A model generated the notes under the pieces. It searched no databases, was not told the origin of the DNA, and was given only the letters and a program-made list of their open reading frames with translations. A DNA stretch of 64,000 nt from Calendula officinalis (taxonomy: Eukaryota > Streptophyta > Magnoliopsida > Asterales > Asteraceae), in the NCBI GenBank assembly GCA_963853835.1, contig OY970820.1:21817873-21881872 (forward strand), in the 5' to 3' direction. Shown one piece after another: positions 47,692-58,683 of the stretch (positions are counted from its first letter, which is position 1; each line of letters begins with the position of its first letter). A program made the position numbers and the translations under genes.

Positions 47692-49491
47692 GAGTAAATT
47701 ACTGTTTTTGTCCCTGTACTTTACCCGATTCTGCGTTTTTGTCCCTGTGCTTTTTTTTTTTCCGTTTTTTTGTCCCCGTACTAGCCAAAATTCCGTTTTT
47801 TTGTCCTTCCGTCCACCTTCCGTCTGAAATCTGCCGTTAAACCCCTCACGTGCTGAAAACGTGAGGGTAAATGCGTCCTTTTATCAAAAACCCACAAATT
47901 GAATCCCCTTTACCCCCAATCTATCTAAAATTGTCCTCGTGCTTTACGTAATCAAAACCCCACTTCTCATCTTCTTCGTTCTGAATCTTCTTCGCTCCGA
48001 TCACTTGATAATGGCGGCCGGATTTCCAAATAAGCCGTGTTGGTTTATCAGAGAAGAAGAAATCGATCCAGAATGCTTGAAAGACGTTTATTGTAAGCAT
48101 TCCCTTACCCTAATTGTTAGAAACTTGAAAACCTAATTTTTTTTTTTTAATTTTTGTTCTAATTTAAATTTTTATTTTTATAGCAATATACAAGAATCTG
48201 TTCTGTTTAAAGATTTATCATGGTGGAAGCTTTTCATCGTAAATACGTAGGAGGAACAGTTTCACATGTTGATTTGGTAGATGGTGAATACTTTTCAGCA
48301 CATGAACTTGATAGGATGGTAAAGTCAATAGGTTATAAAGGAGACCATCAAATGTATTACCATTTTAAAAAGCCTGACCATGATTTAGATTATGGTTTGC
48401 TTGCATTGGGAAACGACCAAGATGTAAGGAACTTGTTAACTTATTCTGAGAAAGTTTCTTTGATCAACGTTTATATTGAGCATGGGATTACATCCGTTTA
48501 TAATTACTGGAGATCACCTCAACAAAGTCAGGTTATAATTGAGGAAATAGATGAAGGTGAGCCTGCATCTGTTGTTCCAAAGAAGAAAGAAGTTAACAAG
48601 TTATTGGCTTTGCCATGGCCTGCTACTGTTGGTATGGAACAAGGCTGCAGTTCAACACAACAAGTTGATACAGAATTTAGTGAAGAACCAAAGTTGACTG
48701 CAGAAGTTATTGCAGAATTTAATGCAGAATTTAATGGAGATCCACCTCCAACTGCAGAATTTAATGCAGATCGACCTCCAACTCCAACTGCAGAATTTAA
48801 TACAGATACACCTGCAACTCCAACTGCAGAATTTAATGCAGATCCACCTCCAACTGCAACTGCAGAATTTAATGTAGATCCACCTCCAAATGCAGATCAA
48901 TCTCCTAATGCAGATCATGAAGATGAATTACAAGAAGATGAACACAATGTAGTTCATGAGGTAGATGTTGATATGACAGGTTTTAATCTAAATGTTCAAA
49001 GAAATGCACTTTTTGAAGAAGAGACCATACAACCAAATGTTCAGATTAATGAAGAAGTTGGTGGAATTGATTTTGATGATTATGATAGTGGTTATGACAG
49101 TGAGGACAACAATAGAATCGGCGACCTGGGTTGCTACTTGTCCAAGAAGTGCGAAGTATGGAAGCTTTCCCGCAATAGCATAGAACAGCCATGGAAGTGC
49201 AAGAATGATGAAGACGATGTTCATAAAGTGGGTGAAAGGAAAAGGGGGGTAAAGGGGTTTTAATCTGGGATTTTTTTGTAATCGTTCAATTTGTGGGTTT
49301 TTGATAAAAGGACGCATTTACCCTCACGTTTTCAGCACGTGAGGGGTTTAACGGCAGATTTCAGACGGAAGGTGGACGGAAGGACAAAAAAACGGAATTT
49401 TGGCTAGTACGGGGACAAAAAAACGGAAAAAAAAAGCACAGGGACAAAAACACAGAATCGGGTAAAGTACAGGGGAAACAGTAATTTACTC
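47692..49491 (+). mobile_element. Mutator-like element (MULE), 1800 bp, in the Helitron
   Basis: Inverted ends of about 210 bp start GAGTAAATTACTG on the left and end CAGTAATTTACTC on the right. The exact 9-bp duplication TTTTAAAAT flanks them (47683-47691 and 49492-49500), the hallmark of the Mutator superfamily. The interior carries a PB1-like coding remnant but no transposase core. Confidence 0.92.
48011..49263 (+). pseudogene. PB1-like N-terminal protein of a MULE, broken
   Basis: A first exon (ATG 48011, MAAGFPNKPCWFIREEEIDP) ends at a GTAAGC donor near 48092. The second begins after TTTTTATAG at 48183 with LKIYHGGSFS, but then shifts frame. The main frame continues from about 48220 with KYVGGTVSHVDLVDGEYFSA, MVKSIGYKGDHQMYYHF and VYIEHGITSVYNY. 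This matches the PB1-like domain that precedes the transposase in many plant MULE proteins. It is followed by a repeat-rich acidic stretch with five or more copies of a TAEFNADPPPT-type unit, then an acidic end (DFDDYDSGYDSED). The MuDR transposase and zinc-finger domains are missing. A frameshift and truncation make it unlikely to work. Confidence 0.7.
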
Positions 49492-49542
49492 TTTTAAAAT
49501 TGAAAAGAGGACAATAACGTTCTAAGTTTAAATTTAACTTAA

Positions 49543-49981
49543 GAGTCTATTTCACCAATGGTCCTTTAGGTTTTTACCACATTACAACTTTGATCCTTTA
49601 GTTTCTAAAATTAAATAGATAGTCCTTATATTTGAAAATATTTTCACATTTGGTTCTTTAGGCAAAATAGTGTTACATTTTTCTATTAAGTTCCACATGT
49701 ACAATGCACAATAGGGTAATCGTTTTTAACCTTTTTCAACCCGTTTTTCTTCAACCTTGGAAACTAAAGAAACCCTAATATTTTTAAATTATATTTTTTA
49801 GATTTTCAGGGAATTTTTCTTTCATTATCACCAAAAAGGGAACTTAAAAGAAAAATGTAACATCGCTTAGTCTAAAGGACATAACGTGAAAATAGTTTCA
49901 AAATAAGGACTTTGTGTCATTTTTGAAACTAAAGGTCAAAAGTTATATACAAGCCTAAAGGACTATTTGTGTAATTAACTC
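49543..49981. repeat. MITE with GAGT...ACTC inverted ends, in the Helitron
   Basis: The left end GAGTCTATTTCACCAATGGT with CCTTTAGG is matched by the inverted right end CCTAAAGGACTATTTGTGT with AATTAACTC. It resembles the elements at 52688-53060 and 55522-55780 and is non-coding. Confidence 0.75.
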
Positions 49982-50174
49982 TATCGAAAAAAATATATAC
50001 CATGCATGACTCGAACTTTTAACGCTTATGTTACTAACATAATGACCTATTTAGCTAAGCTACTAGACCGTATGTTTATTAATTGACTACCACGACCATC
50101 ACGCACCATTTACGAGCACCACCACCCACCAATTGGTTGGGTACCCGCCGCCGCATTGCGCGGGTACCAGCTAG

Positions 50175-50606
50175 TATATGCTTATGTACTAGATATGTAT
50201 GCTAGGAAAGCAGGACCGATAGAGTCACCATAGAGTGACTAGGATGTGTTGGTAAATATAAATATGTATTTATATACGATGTGATATGTGATATTATTGG
50301 GGTCTAAACCCATGTAGCTCACGAGACATTTTTGTGTCTCACGTACTCCTTGTTTGTTTGCTATGTACTCAGGTTCTGGATCGAGAATTTAGGTGCGCAT
50401 GGATTGGGTTATGCGGGGCCTAGAGTAGGAGATCATTAGAGCGGATTTATGCTTAACATTGGTTTTGATATATTTTGTAACACCAAACCTCATACTCTGG
50501 TTTTCATAACAAAGGTTTTGTAAATCCGTGTTTTGGAACTGGTCTTCTATTTATGAAAATGATTTATTTTGGACAAATATTTTGTATTAAAAATTGAGGT
50601 GTTACA
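50175..50606 (+). repeat. 3' LTR of element C, last part
   Basis: Continues the LTR after the Helitron (TATATGCTTATGTACTAG) and ends AATTGAGGTGTTACA, followed by the target duplication CCCAA. Confidence 0.92.
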
Positions 50607-50611
50607 CCCAA

Positions 50612-51953
50612 CACACACAATACACAATCCCCATTCTCCACGAGGCAAGGCTTCAAACCCGTCGCCACCAGGACGTGCTTTACCGACGTCGGCTTGTGAC
50701 GCTCTGGTGCCAGCGGCGGTGTCTACTGACGTGCCAAAAATTGTTGCCGACGTGGGAAGGACGACAGCGTTGGTAGCGTTCTAACAGGGTTTAACACCCC
50801 ACGCCCACACCTTGCCCTCTCATTCTGTAAAATTTATAGAATGTGATATATGACCTAAATTTAATGGTATATAAATGAATTCCTTTGTATTATTGTTTTT
50901 CATATTGTAAAACTTCAATTTGAAACAAAAGAAAAAACATATATTTGAAAAACTCTATGAGTGAACAGTTGTTTTTACCTACTTTTTTTGGTAAAAACAA
51001 ACGATATTTTACTAGAAAAATGTGTATGAGACATAGACTGTTCGCGTAACGAATTGAGAGCCGACAGTGGAGAGACTGGCGCCAGAATATTCAGCAGTGA
51101 AGAGACCGGCGCCAGAATGTTCAGCCAGAAACTTGCGAATGGTTGGCATCAACAATCGTGTCCTAGCCCGACTAGTTATGAAATGGCATTGGCAGCCTCT
51201 ACTCGTGCCCTAGCCCATCAGATGAACAATTGTATATTGCATATGTTCATCTTGTTTAATATCTCTTCTGTAAATGTTTGAACTATGCTATTAAGAGTCT
51301 AGCCATTAGGTTTACAACCTTTAGTAGAGTTAATCTTGTGGCTATTACACCTTTATTAACAACACGTTAAAACCATCGAAACCGTATCGTTAGTGCACTG
51401 CATATGAAAAGCAACATGGACAAGCATCTTCAATATTCTACATCATTTTAAAGTTAGATTAAAAACAGTTGATACTAAAGTTAAACAGAAATTCTGTCAT
51501 GAATTACAAAATACAAATCATATTATGTCCCCAACCGCTTTGACATCAACTTGATCTATAGCTTACTGTTGACGAATTGTAAAGTACATCAACACGATAA
51601 TAACCAACTTCAACTTATAACTTTGCTAAAAAGAACATATCGTTTTATATGAAACATCACAAAATCAAAATTATTGCAATTTCAGTTAGAAATGAGTTGA
51701 TACAATTTGTGACAGCACATAATAATTTCAAGTCTGACATGAAATTTGTTTATGTAATGTACAAGAGTGCTCCGTTCAAACTGATATAATGGGTTGGATC
51801 AGAGGCCAAAAACATTATCATCCTAAATTTCTGCAAATGTCAACACTTGTTCTTCTGTAAAACATACAAACATAAGATACTAGAAGTAGTTTTGGAAAGA
51901 AAAAAAACATACCCTTTTTAGCTTTCATGATTTGTGCTTTTCTTTTAAGCACT
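50612..51953. other. Intergenic between the TE nest and the IGPD gene
   Basis: The first 200 bp (CCACGAGGCAAGGCTTCAAA..., then TTTAACACCCCACGCCCAC) is GC-richer and looks like the half of an older repeat split by element C. The rest is AT-rich. A frame at 51054-51281 with two GARIFSSEETGARMF-like units has no family match. The 3' end of the IGPD gene lies at the right. Confidence 0.5.
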
Positions 51954-53983
51954 TCAGGAGCGGGACAACACCCCTTTTGAGCTGCATATGGAAAAGCAAG
52001 ATGAGAAGTAGAGAGTCCGAATTTTTTTATTTTTTTATATATAAAAAAAATAATATAAATACTATAATTCTTCTATTTTTAGTCACGTTATTTAGATATG
52101 TTATTTAAAAAGTTAAGAGGCGTATAGCAAAACCTTGGGACAGTCCCACGACGGCGTGGGTCATATTCAGTTGCTTGTCTAAGAGCTCTTGCAAATGCCT
52201 TAAATGTTGCCTCAATTATATGATGAGAATTTTCCCCAGCCAGCTGGATTTAAATAATATATTTATATTATTATTCACAAATATTTTGAAAATAGAAAAT
52301 ACATTTGCAACATGAATTACCTGGCGGATGTGAAGTGTCATTCCAGATGTATTCACCAGTGACTGGAAAAAGTGTTCCACCAGCTGTGTGTCATATGTTC
52401 CAACTCTTTCAGTTGGAATTTGCAAGTCATAGCTTAAGTGTGGGCGTCCAGATAAATCCTACATTAATAATAATTAAATTTTATTTTGTTATTTTTTATT
52501 ACTTTTTCAATTATATTAAAATAAAAAACTTACGAGAGTAACATGTATTAGTGCCTCATCAAGTGGAGCTGTGAAGTCACCAAACCTGTTAATTCCTTTT
52601 CTATCACCAAGTGCACTCAGCAAAGCCTGCTTACAAACAAAAAAATAGTAAATAGTAACAAATTAAATTAAATTAAATTAAACTCAAGAGTATATTACAC
52701 AAATGGTCCTTTAGGTTTGCACACTATTACATATTTGGTCCTTTAGTATCATAAATTACACTGGTAGTCCTTATTTCTTAAACTATTGACACGTTTGGTC
52801 CTTTACCTAAACAGACGTTAACTTTTACCGTCAAGCATGGTCACGCACGAGGGGGTAAATATGTCCTTTTCCCTTTCCCTTTACCAATTTGAAACCCATA
52901 AAAACCTGTTTGTTCGACGGGAAAAGTTAACGTCTGTTTAGCTAATTGACCAAACGTGTCAATAGTTTAAGAAATAAGGACTACAAGTGTAATTTATGAA
53001 ACTAAAGGACCAAATATGTAATAGTGTGCAAACCTAAAGGACCATTTGTGTAATATACTCTTAAATTCATGAACTATGAATTACCGTTCCAATGGCGAGG
53101 CCCACATCTTCATTAGTGTGATGATCATCAATGTGAATATCACCAACAGCCTTCACATGCACATCAAATAATCCATGGGAAGCAAGTTGCTGATACAAAA
53201 GACCATGAATAATTAGCATCATTATTAAAACTTAATCATACATTCATAAAAGTTTACTGCTTTGGATCATACAATATTAAAGCATTTTGATATTAAAGAA
53301 AAAAAAGATTGTTATATCATTTAATTTTAATTTTAAAGAAAATTGAGAAGAAGGATTTTGATATTAACTATGTCTATGTAATCAGAAACAATTTAAAGCA
53401 TGAGAATTTAAAGGGGTACAAAATGCTAATTATATAGTTTCCAAACCTAACTGTGTGTTTATACAGTACAAAATTAAATTACACAAACAAAATTAAAAGC
53501 TCAAAAGTTCAGAAAACGATATGCTTACATCTAACATGTGATCCAGAAACGGAATTCCAGTACTGCTGTCAGGTGAACCAACACCATCCAAGTTTAATTC
53601 AACAACCACATTCGTTTCATTCGTAACCCTTTTCACCTTCCCAATTCGATCTGCAACTGAAGATCCATGAAACAAAATTAATCACAAAAACAACTGAAAC
53701 TAATCGACGAAAGCATGAAATCGAGCATAAAAAGTCAGAAATTAGGGTTGTTACCAGTAGTATCTGGCGAATGATCATTGGTAACCGGAGAGCCATGGTC
53801 AGCGGCGACGGAAGATGCGTTAGAGATTGTTGGTCTCTGTGATTCCATTGAATTGAAGGTGTATCGTTGAGTGAAAGAAACGAGTGGATGGTTAATTCGG
53901 GCAGGAAGAAGAACCCTAGGTTTGAGTAGCTGAGAAGATGAATTGGGGCGAATAACAGAAGAGTGGGGTACAGAGAGCTCCAT
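51954..53983 (-). CDS. HISN5: Imidazoleglycerol-phosphate dehydratase, seven exons, 276 residues
   Basis: Exons on the minus strand are 53983-53755, 53656-53529, 53189-53085, 52626-52534, 52458-52321, 52243-52134 and 51981-51954. All introns are GT-AG, frame is kept and the stop is TGA. The enzyme removes water from imidazoleglycerol phosphate (sixth step of histidine synthesis) in the plastid and is the target of triazole herbicides. The first about 80 residues, rich in Ser, Pro and Arg, form a transit peptide. Metal-binding and active-site blocks are intact: SSTGIPFLDHMLD, GDIHIDDHHTNEDVGLAIGT, FGDFTAPLDEALIHV, QLVEHFFQSL, ENSHHIIEATFKAFARALR, and the plant C-terminus SSKGVLSRS. The intron between the third and fourth exons holds a 373-bp MITE. 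Start chosen at the first ATG of the transit peptide (MELSVPHSS). No damage is seen. Confidence 0.96.
52688..53060. repeat. Mutator-like MITE, 373 bp, in an IGPD intron
   Basis: Left end GAGTATATTACACAAATGGT with CCTTTAGGTTTGCACAC; right end is its inverse (GTGTGCAAACCTAAAGGACC, then GTAATATACTC). Flanks TTAAACTCAA and TTAAATTCAT are a decayed 9-10 bp duplication. Inverted arms extend more than 100 bp. Confidence 0.85.
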
Positions 53984-54945
53984 TGTATTTCTATTTGTGT
54001 AGGAGGAAATGTAGTAAAAGCGATAGTGGAGATAGTTGGGGTGTGGGTGTTTGTTTTTTAGGCCAGGGGTAAACCAAACCAAACCAAATCAAAGTTTAGA
54101 AACATGTAAGGATTAATTTTTAAAATCCAAAACTAATAATCCGGATAGATTACATGTTTTCGGTTATGGTTTAATTTCGGTTTGGTTTTTTAAGACAAAA
54201 TGCTCACAACAATCTGAGAACCGAATGGACCGAATCGAACCGAAACTAAAAATTATATAAATAAGAAATTACAAAATCAAACTAATTACATATTTTCAAT
54301 TTCGGTTCAGTCAGTTTTTCAACCCAAATGCTCACCCAAAGTAAAGAAAAAAGTTTCATAATTCTAACTTTTATTCTCTCCCAATCTTTACAATTTTGAA
54401 AAAAAAAATTAGAAGAGAAATAATAACCCAGAAATTCTTCCACATGTTTTCTATATTTTCAAAAGCATTCTTGAATGTAGTAGTATATCTTTCTTTTTAT
54501 CTCTTCTATTATCAAACACTTACATTGATGAAATCGAGCAAAATGGAAAATGTATATGACGTGTATGAAACTCGCTCGAATGTTTAAATTCCATTTTAGG
54601 GATGAAACAAGAGTTGTTAAACTTAACTTACTTTAATCAAGACTTCACACTTTTTCCAAGTTCTAATAACACACATGCCTTAAACTACAAAAATATTGAT
54701 CAAATTATGCCAACACTACAATAGTATCATCACCATAATATGTAATCACAAACGAATATATCGAATCAAACGAGAACTAAAAACATAAAAATACAAAAAA
54801 GTCAACATACTTAAATGACTATACAGACGGGTTGAGATAACCCACAACCACATGCCTGGCGAGCTCTTAGCTTCTGTAATCAAATGAAGCCCAAAAAAAA
54901 TATAAAACCATTAACCATCCATCAAACAACCAAAATTTACTGATT
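53984..54945. other. Intergenic between the IGPD and EXO5 genes
   Basis: Short shared space: the IGPD promoter lies at its left and the EXO5 3' end at its right. At about 54060-54340 phrases such as AACCAAACCAAACC and CGGTTCAG...ACCGAATCG mark a decayed hAT-like repeat. No gene seen. Confidence 0.5.
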
Positions 54946-56417
54946 TTAAGTTTGTTTAGTGGTTTGTGTAGCAGAAATTGTGTTTATTGGACAAGTTGAT
55001 GCATATTCACAATAGTTGCATTTCCATCTCTCATTCTCCAAAGCATAATTAGCTTCTCGTTCACCCTTCCAGAATTCAATACTCGACTTTATTTGATCTT
55101 TCACCCACTCATAATCGTATAAATATTGCATCTCTCCTATCAAAGAGTGATCTTTTTGGTACTCGTATCTGTAACAACAATAATTATATCAACAATACTG
55201 CTAACATTATTGATTTCTTTCTAAAGTTTAGACATTCAATTACTTTGTAGAAAATACGGATTACTTACCTTAACAGAAGCTGGTCTTGAGTTGTAGGCAG
55301 CATGGAACACACGTATTGGTATTTTTCTAATACATCATTAAGTGTCTGAAAATATATTTAATATCATATAATTTATTACATGGCAAAGAAATTTTGGAGA
55401 ACATGAGAGGTGACAATAGGGCAGTTCGGGCGGTCGGTTAACAGGTCATTCTGGGTAACTCAAAAGTGCGGGTCAAAATGGGTCAGGTCAGATCCGGCCA
55501 ACCCACTGACACTTTTTTTTAGGATTAAATTACATAACTCATCCCCTGTGGTTTGTATGAAACTATGAATTGTGGTTTGTATGAAACTATGAATTAATGG
55601 TCCCTAGTTTTGAAACTTGTAACATCAACAGTCCTTTAATACTTGAACGACTTTTTTTGGCTTTAGGGACCATTTGCCTCAGAAGATTCAGAATTAGGGA
55701 CTACGCGTGTAAAAATAAAAGTCGAGGGACGAAATAAAAAAATTCATACAAACCACAGGGACGATTTATGTAAATTACTCTTTTTTTTTATATATTTATT
55801 CAAATTTAATGTGTTAAATATGATAAAAGACCTATATTATCACAATATTAGTCTGATTTACAAAACAAATCGGAAAACAATTACCTGTACATGTGCACCA
55901 GCTTGAGTAGCAAATTCTTGGATATCTTTGGATAAAATGTAATTAGGGTTTAAAGAAAAGAATTGTAAAAATTGTTTAGAAGGAAACGGGTGAGTCAGCA
56001 AATTGTCCCAAAGGTACTTGTAACACATCAACTGAAGCCGTGCATTCCTTTGCTGGGGTTCTGAAGGAAGATTGTCTTTTGCACGGGTTTTTGTTTCAAC
56101 TAATGTTGGAACACAATTATTTTCCAACATTTTAGTCATCCTAATTTCATCAATATCACCAACCACACATACACCTTCTGCAAACCCTATCCTGTTAATA
56201 AATAAATAAATAATCCCGTTGTTATGACGAGTAACAAACTAAACAAAAATACAAAAAGCTTACAGTGGCAGCTCGCGTGTTAATCCATCGAGAATTAATT
56301 GATTAGTACCATGTATGAAATTAATCATTTTTAAGGCCCAACGTTCTTCAGCTGATCTTATGACAACTTCAACTTTTGTTATAACCTGCAAACGTATAAT
56401 ATTACGATATTAATGTA

Positions 56418-56460
<43 letters not shown>

Positions 56461-56818
56461 GCTACAGAAATTAGAATACCTCTTGTTCAAGAACCGTGTG
56501 GCGAGCACTGCCTGCTTTCATAGCTTTAGACTGTGCGGTATGGGCCTGTGTGGCGTGGGGGGGAGCTGAGGTGGAAGGAGGGAAACGGTGTGGAGGAGAG
56601 GGGCACACCGCCCCCCTACACGGTGTGGGGGTGTGTGGTGCTCCATGGTGGCCACGGGAACGAGTGGTAACGAGCGGGGGGTGAGCATTGAGAGACAAAA
56701 AGTGGGACCCATCAACACACCACACCACCACTTGTGAGGGGGGTGGTGTTCCCTTTCTTTTACTAGCTTTTGGCTTTCCACGAAGAAGAGAGAACTCCTG
56801 TTGCTTTTCACACCATTC
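54946..56818 (-). CDS. Exonuclease V (EXO5)-like, C-terminal five exons; first exon not found
   Basis: Exons on the minus strand are 56818-56480, 56385-56264, 56191-55885, 55345-55269 and 55168-54946. All borders are GT-AG, frame is kept and the stop is TAA. EXO5 is a single-strand DNA exonuclease of the PD-(D/E)XK fold with a 4Fe-4S cluster. Seen here are the first cluster Cys (EWCEKQQEF), MKAGSARHTVLEQE, LTRELPLIGFAEGV, the catalytic run GDIDEIRM...LVETKTRAKD...RLQLMCYKYLW, and the C-terminal Cys set WKCNYCEYASTCP. The first visible exon has an in-frame GC-rich insertion of about 78 codons between KASK and the family's AMKAGSARH block. The usual upstream exon is absent up to the repeat block at 57.4-60.7 kb and the retrotransposon beyond it. 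So this is a gene with a very long first intron or a 5'-truncated copy. Confidence 0.82.
55522..55780. repeat. MITE, about 259 bp, in an EXO5 intron
   Basis: The left end GGATTAAATTACATAACTC with CCCTGTGGTTTGTATGAA is matched by the inverted right end TTCATACAAACCACAGGG ... TAAATTACTC. Flanking T runs (TTTTTTTTA) could be a 9-bp duplication. Its end type resembles the GAGT...ACTC elements nearby. A 27-bp piece (TGTGGTTTGTATGAAACTAT) is duplicated in the left arm. Confidence 0.8.
56419..56455. repeat. (AAT)n microsatellite
   Basis: About twelve AAT repeats in an EXO5 intron. Confidence 0.9.
56525..56758. repeat. GC-rich insertion in an EXO5 exon
   Basis: This 234-bp block is far richer in G and C than its flanks and contains internal inverted words (ACGGTGTGG / CCACACCGT type; GGTGGTGTT near its end). 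It separates two normally adjacent EXO5 coding blocks and keeps the frame open, adding residues such as GTPPPSQVVVWCVDG and APHTPTPCRGAVCPS. It looks like a MITE-type insertion, but clean inverted ends and duplication were not identified. Confidence 0.6.
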
Positions 56819-58497
56819 CTAATGTCAAAAGTTAACGATTCGTGAATTTATAACAAATAATATAAGTGATTTGTTCTAGGAGGTCCAATAATATTATAAA
56901 GTCCCGAGGGATAATTATAGACCCTTGGATCTTCAAGATCAATGGTCAAATTAGATCACCAATTTAAATGATATTTTGACTGGAAATATCTTTTCACAAT
57001 CATAACTTCCCTTTCTCTCTCTACACTCTCTGCTCTCTCTCTCTCTCTTTCTTGCATACACCATCGAAGAAACCCTTGTTTTGAACCGTTTTTCGTCGAT
57101 TTGTCTCATTATTTTGCGAAATTCGTTTGCTAATCACTGATTCAACATCGTATTTGTGATATGCTGGTACATTATCTACTAACTATGGCCGATTCACCAT
57201 CTACTACTTCGAAAAACCCTTCCGATCAAAATCGTCAAGAATCTGAACCTATTGCTCGTAATTTTAACTTGCTTTTGTCGTTATTATTATGTTTTTATAG
57301 TTTATGCACAAATACGTTTTCATTTATGTGTTTTTTTTTTGTATTTCAAACGATTCTAGGGTTTTTATTTGATGATTCGTCGATTTCATATGTTTTTTGT
57401 TAGTAAATCACATGTGATTCGTAGTGTTTTTACATGTTACCATTAGTTATGTGATTTAGTATAATCACATGTGATTGTTATGTAAATATGTTCCCCTGTT
57501 TTTTGAAAACTCTTGTTTTATCAAAAAACAAACGTGATTGTTCATATAATCACAATTTTAGTTTTAAATCACACGTAATTTTATTTTGTTTAGTTTTCAA
57601 ACACATGTTTTTTGTTTGTTAATCACTTGTAATTGTGTTTCTGTTTAGTTTAATACCACATATTTGTTTTAGTTAATCACATGTGATTCATAGTGTTTGT
57701 ACGTGTTACCGTTAATTATGTGATTTAGTACAATCACATGTGATTGTTATGTAAATATATATGCTCCCCTGTTTTTTGAAAATCCTTGTTTTATAAAAAA
57801 AAACACATGTGATTGTTCATATAATTATAATTTTAGTTTTAAATCACATGTGATTTTGATCTGTTTAGTTTTCAAACACATTTTTTTTGGTTAATCACTT
57901 ATAATTGTGTTTCTGTTTAGTTTAAAACCACATATGTGTTTTAGTTAATCATATGTAATTCATATTGTTTGTACGTGTTACCGTTAGTTATGTGATTTAG
58001 TCCAATCACATATGATTGTTATGTGAATATGCTTCCCCTGTTTTTTGAAAACCCTTTTTTTTTAATCAGAAAATACATGTGATTGTTCATACAATCACAT
58101 TTTTAGTTTTAAATCGCATGTGATTTTGATCTGTTTTATTTTCAAACACATGTTGTTTTGGTTAATCACTTGTAATTGTGTTTCTGTTGAGGTTTAAGCA
58201 CATATTTGTTTAGGTTTATATCACATGTGATGTGATTGTGTATATATTTAGTTAATCATATGCGATTGATTCTATTTAGTTTTACATCAAATGTTTGTTA
58301 GTAGTTAATCAAATGTGATTCTATGTCTGTTTAGTTTTAAATCCCCTGTTTTTGTGAATTTATTATATATTTCATTGTGTTTAAACGTTGTCCATTGTAG
58401 TTATTTTTCATAACTTATTTGTTTATATGTGTTTTTATAGCTGTTGATGCTGCTTAGAAGTTAAAGGGTAGGAAAATGAAGATGTCATGGTGTTGTG

Positions 58498-58683
58498 ACA
58501 AAAAAATATGTTGACTGTGGTGTGTTTCTCTTGTTATACATAGAATTATTTATTGGTCAACCTGATAATTTATGGGACACTGAGATGCCTACAAATATTG
58601 ATCAACAGAACACCGTGCTTTCAGAAAGAATATTAACAAGGCTACAGTGTTCTTCAATGATAATTAACAAGAAAGAAGTCTAA
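58498..58683 (+). pseudogene. Ulp1-type (C48) cysteine protease remnant
   Basis: An open frame of about 60 codons reads KKYVDCGVFLLLYIELFI and ends RLQCSSMIINKKEV. The DCGVFLLLYIE segment, with the catalytic Cys after Asp, is the C-terminal signature of SUMO proteases of the Ulp1 family. In plants such domains are often carried by Mutator-like (Kaonashi-type) and CACTA elements. The catalytic His and Asp parts are missing, and an upstream stop (GCTGCTTAGAAG at about 58450) breaks the frame. It is a remnant inside the palindrome-rich block and hints that the block descends from a DNA transposon. Confidence 0.6.

Larger units (their letters stand above)
46039..50174 (+). mobile_element. Non-autonomous Helitron, 4136 bp
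   Basis: The left end is TCTCTACTACTTATAAAAC. The right end is CTAG at 50171-50174, preceded by a GC-rich hairpin (GGTACCCGC ... GCGGGTACC, about 50140-50168). It is inserted between A and T with no duplication. The intact 5' LTR of element C (TAGTACATATATG near 39375) is the empty site and proves the ends. No Rep/helicase gene is present, so it was moved in trans. It contains pieces of a PHD-finger gene, a Mutator-like element and a MITE. Confidence 0.92.
21443..50606 (+). mobile_element. Tekay-like LTR retrotransposon C, split by nested insertions
   Basis: The 5' LTR begins TGTAACCACCCG at 21443 and ends GTGTTACA at 39810. The primer-binding site TGGTATCAGAGC is at 39814-39825, and the 3' LTR runs from 44770 (TGTAACGACCCG) to 50606. 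The exact duplication CCCAA flanks both outer ends (21438-21442 and 50607-50611). LTR ends of the form TGTAACGACCCG...GTGTTACA with this primer site are typical of plant Tekay/Del chromoviruses. Only gag and a protease remnant are present in the 5-kb interior, so the element is non-autonomous. A Tat element and a Helitron have inserted into its two LTRs and a MITE into its body. Confidence 0.92.

Noticed and set aside
51054..51281. Plus-strand 75-codon frame with duplicated GARxFS units
   Set aside because: Short direct repeat, no family, no gene signals around it.
57161..57403. Frame starting MLVHYLLTMADSPSTT
   Set aside because: The part after about residue 34 reads into T-rich intron-like sequence after a GTAATT donor. 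It may be a first exon remnant but is not a supported gene.
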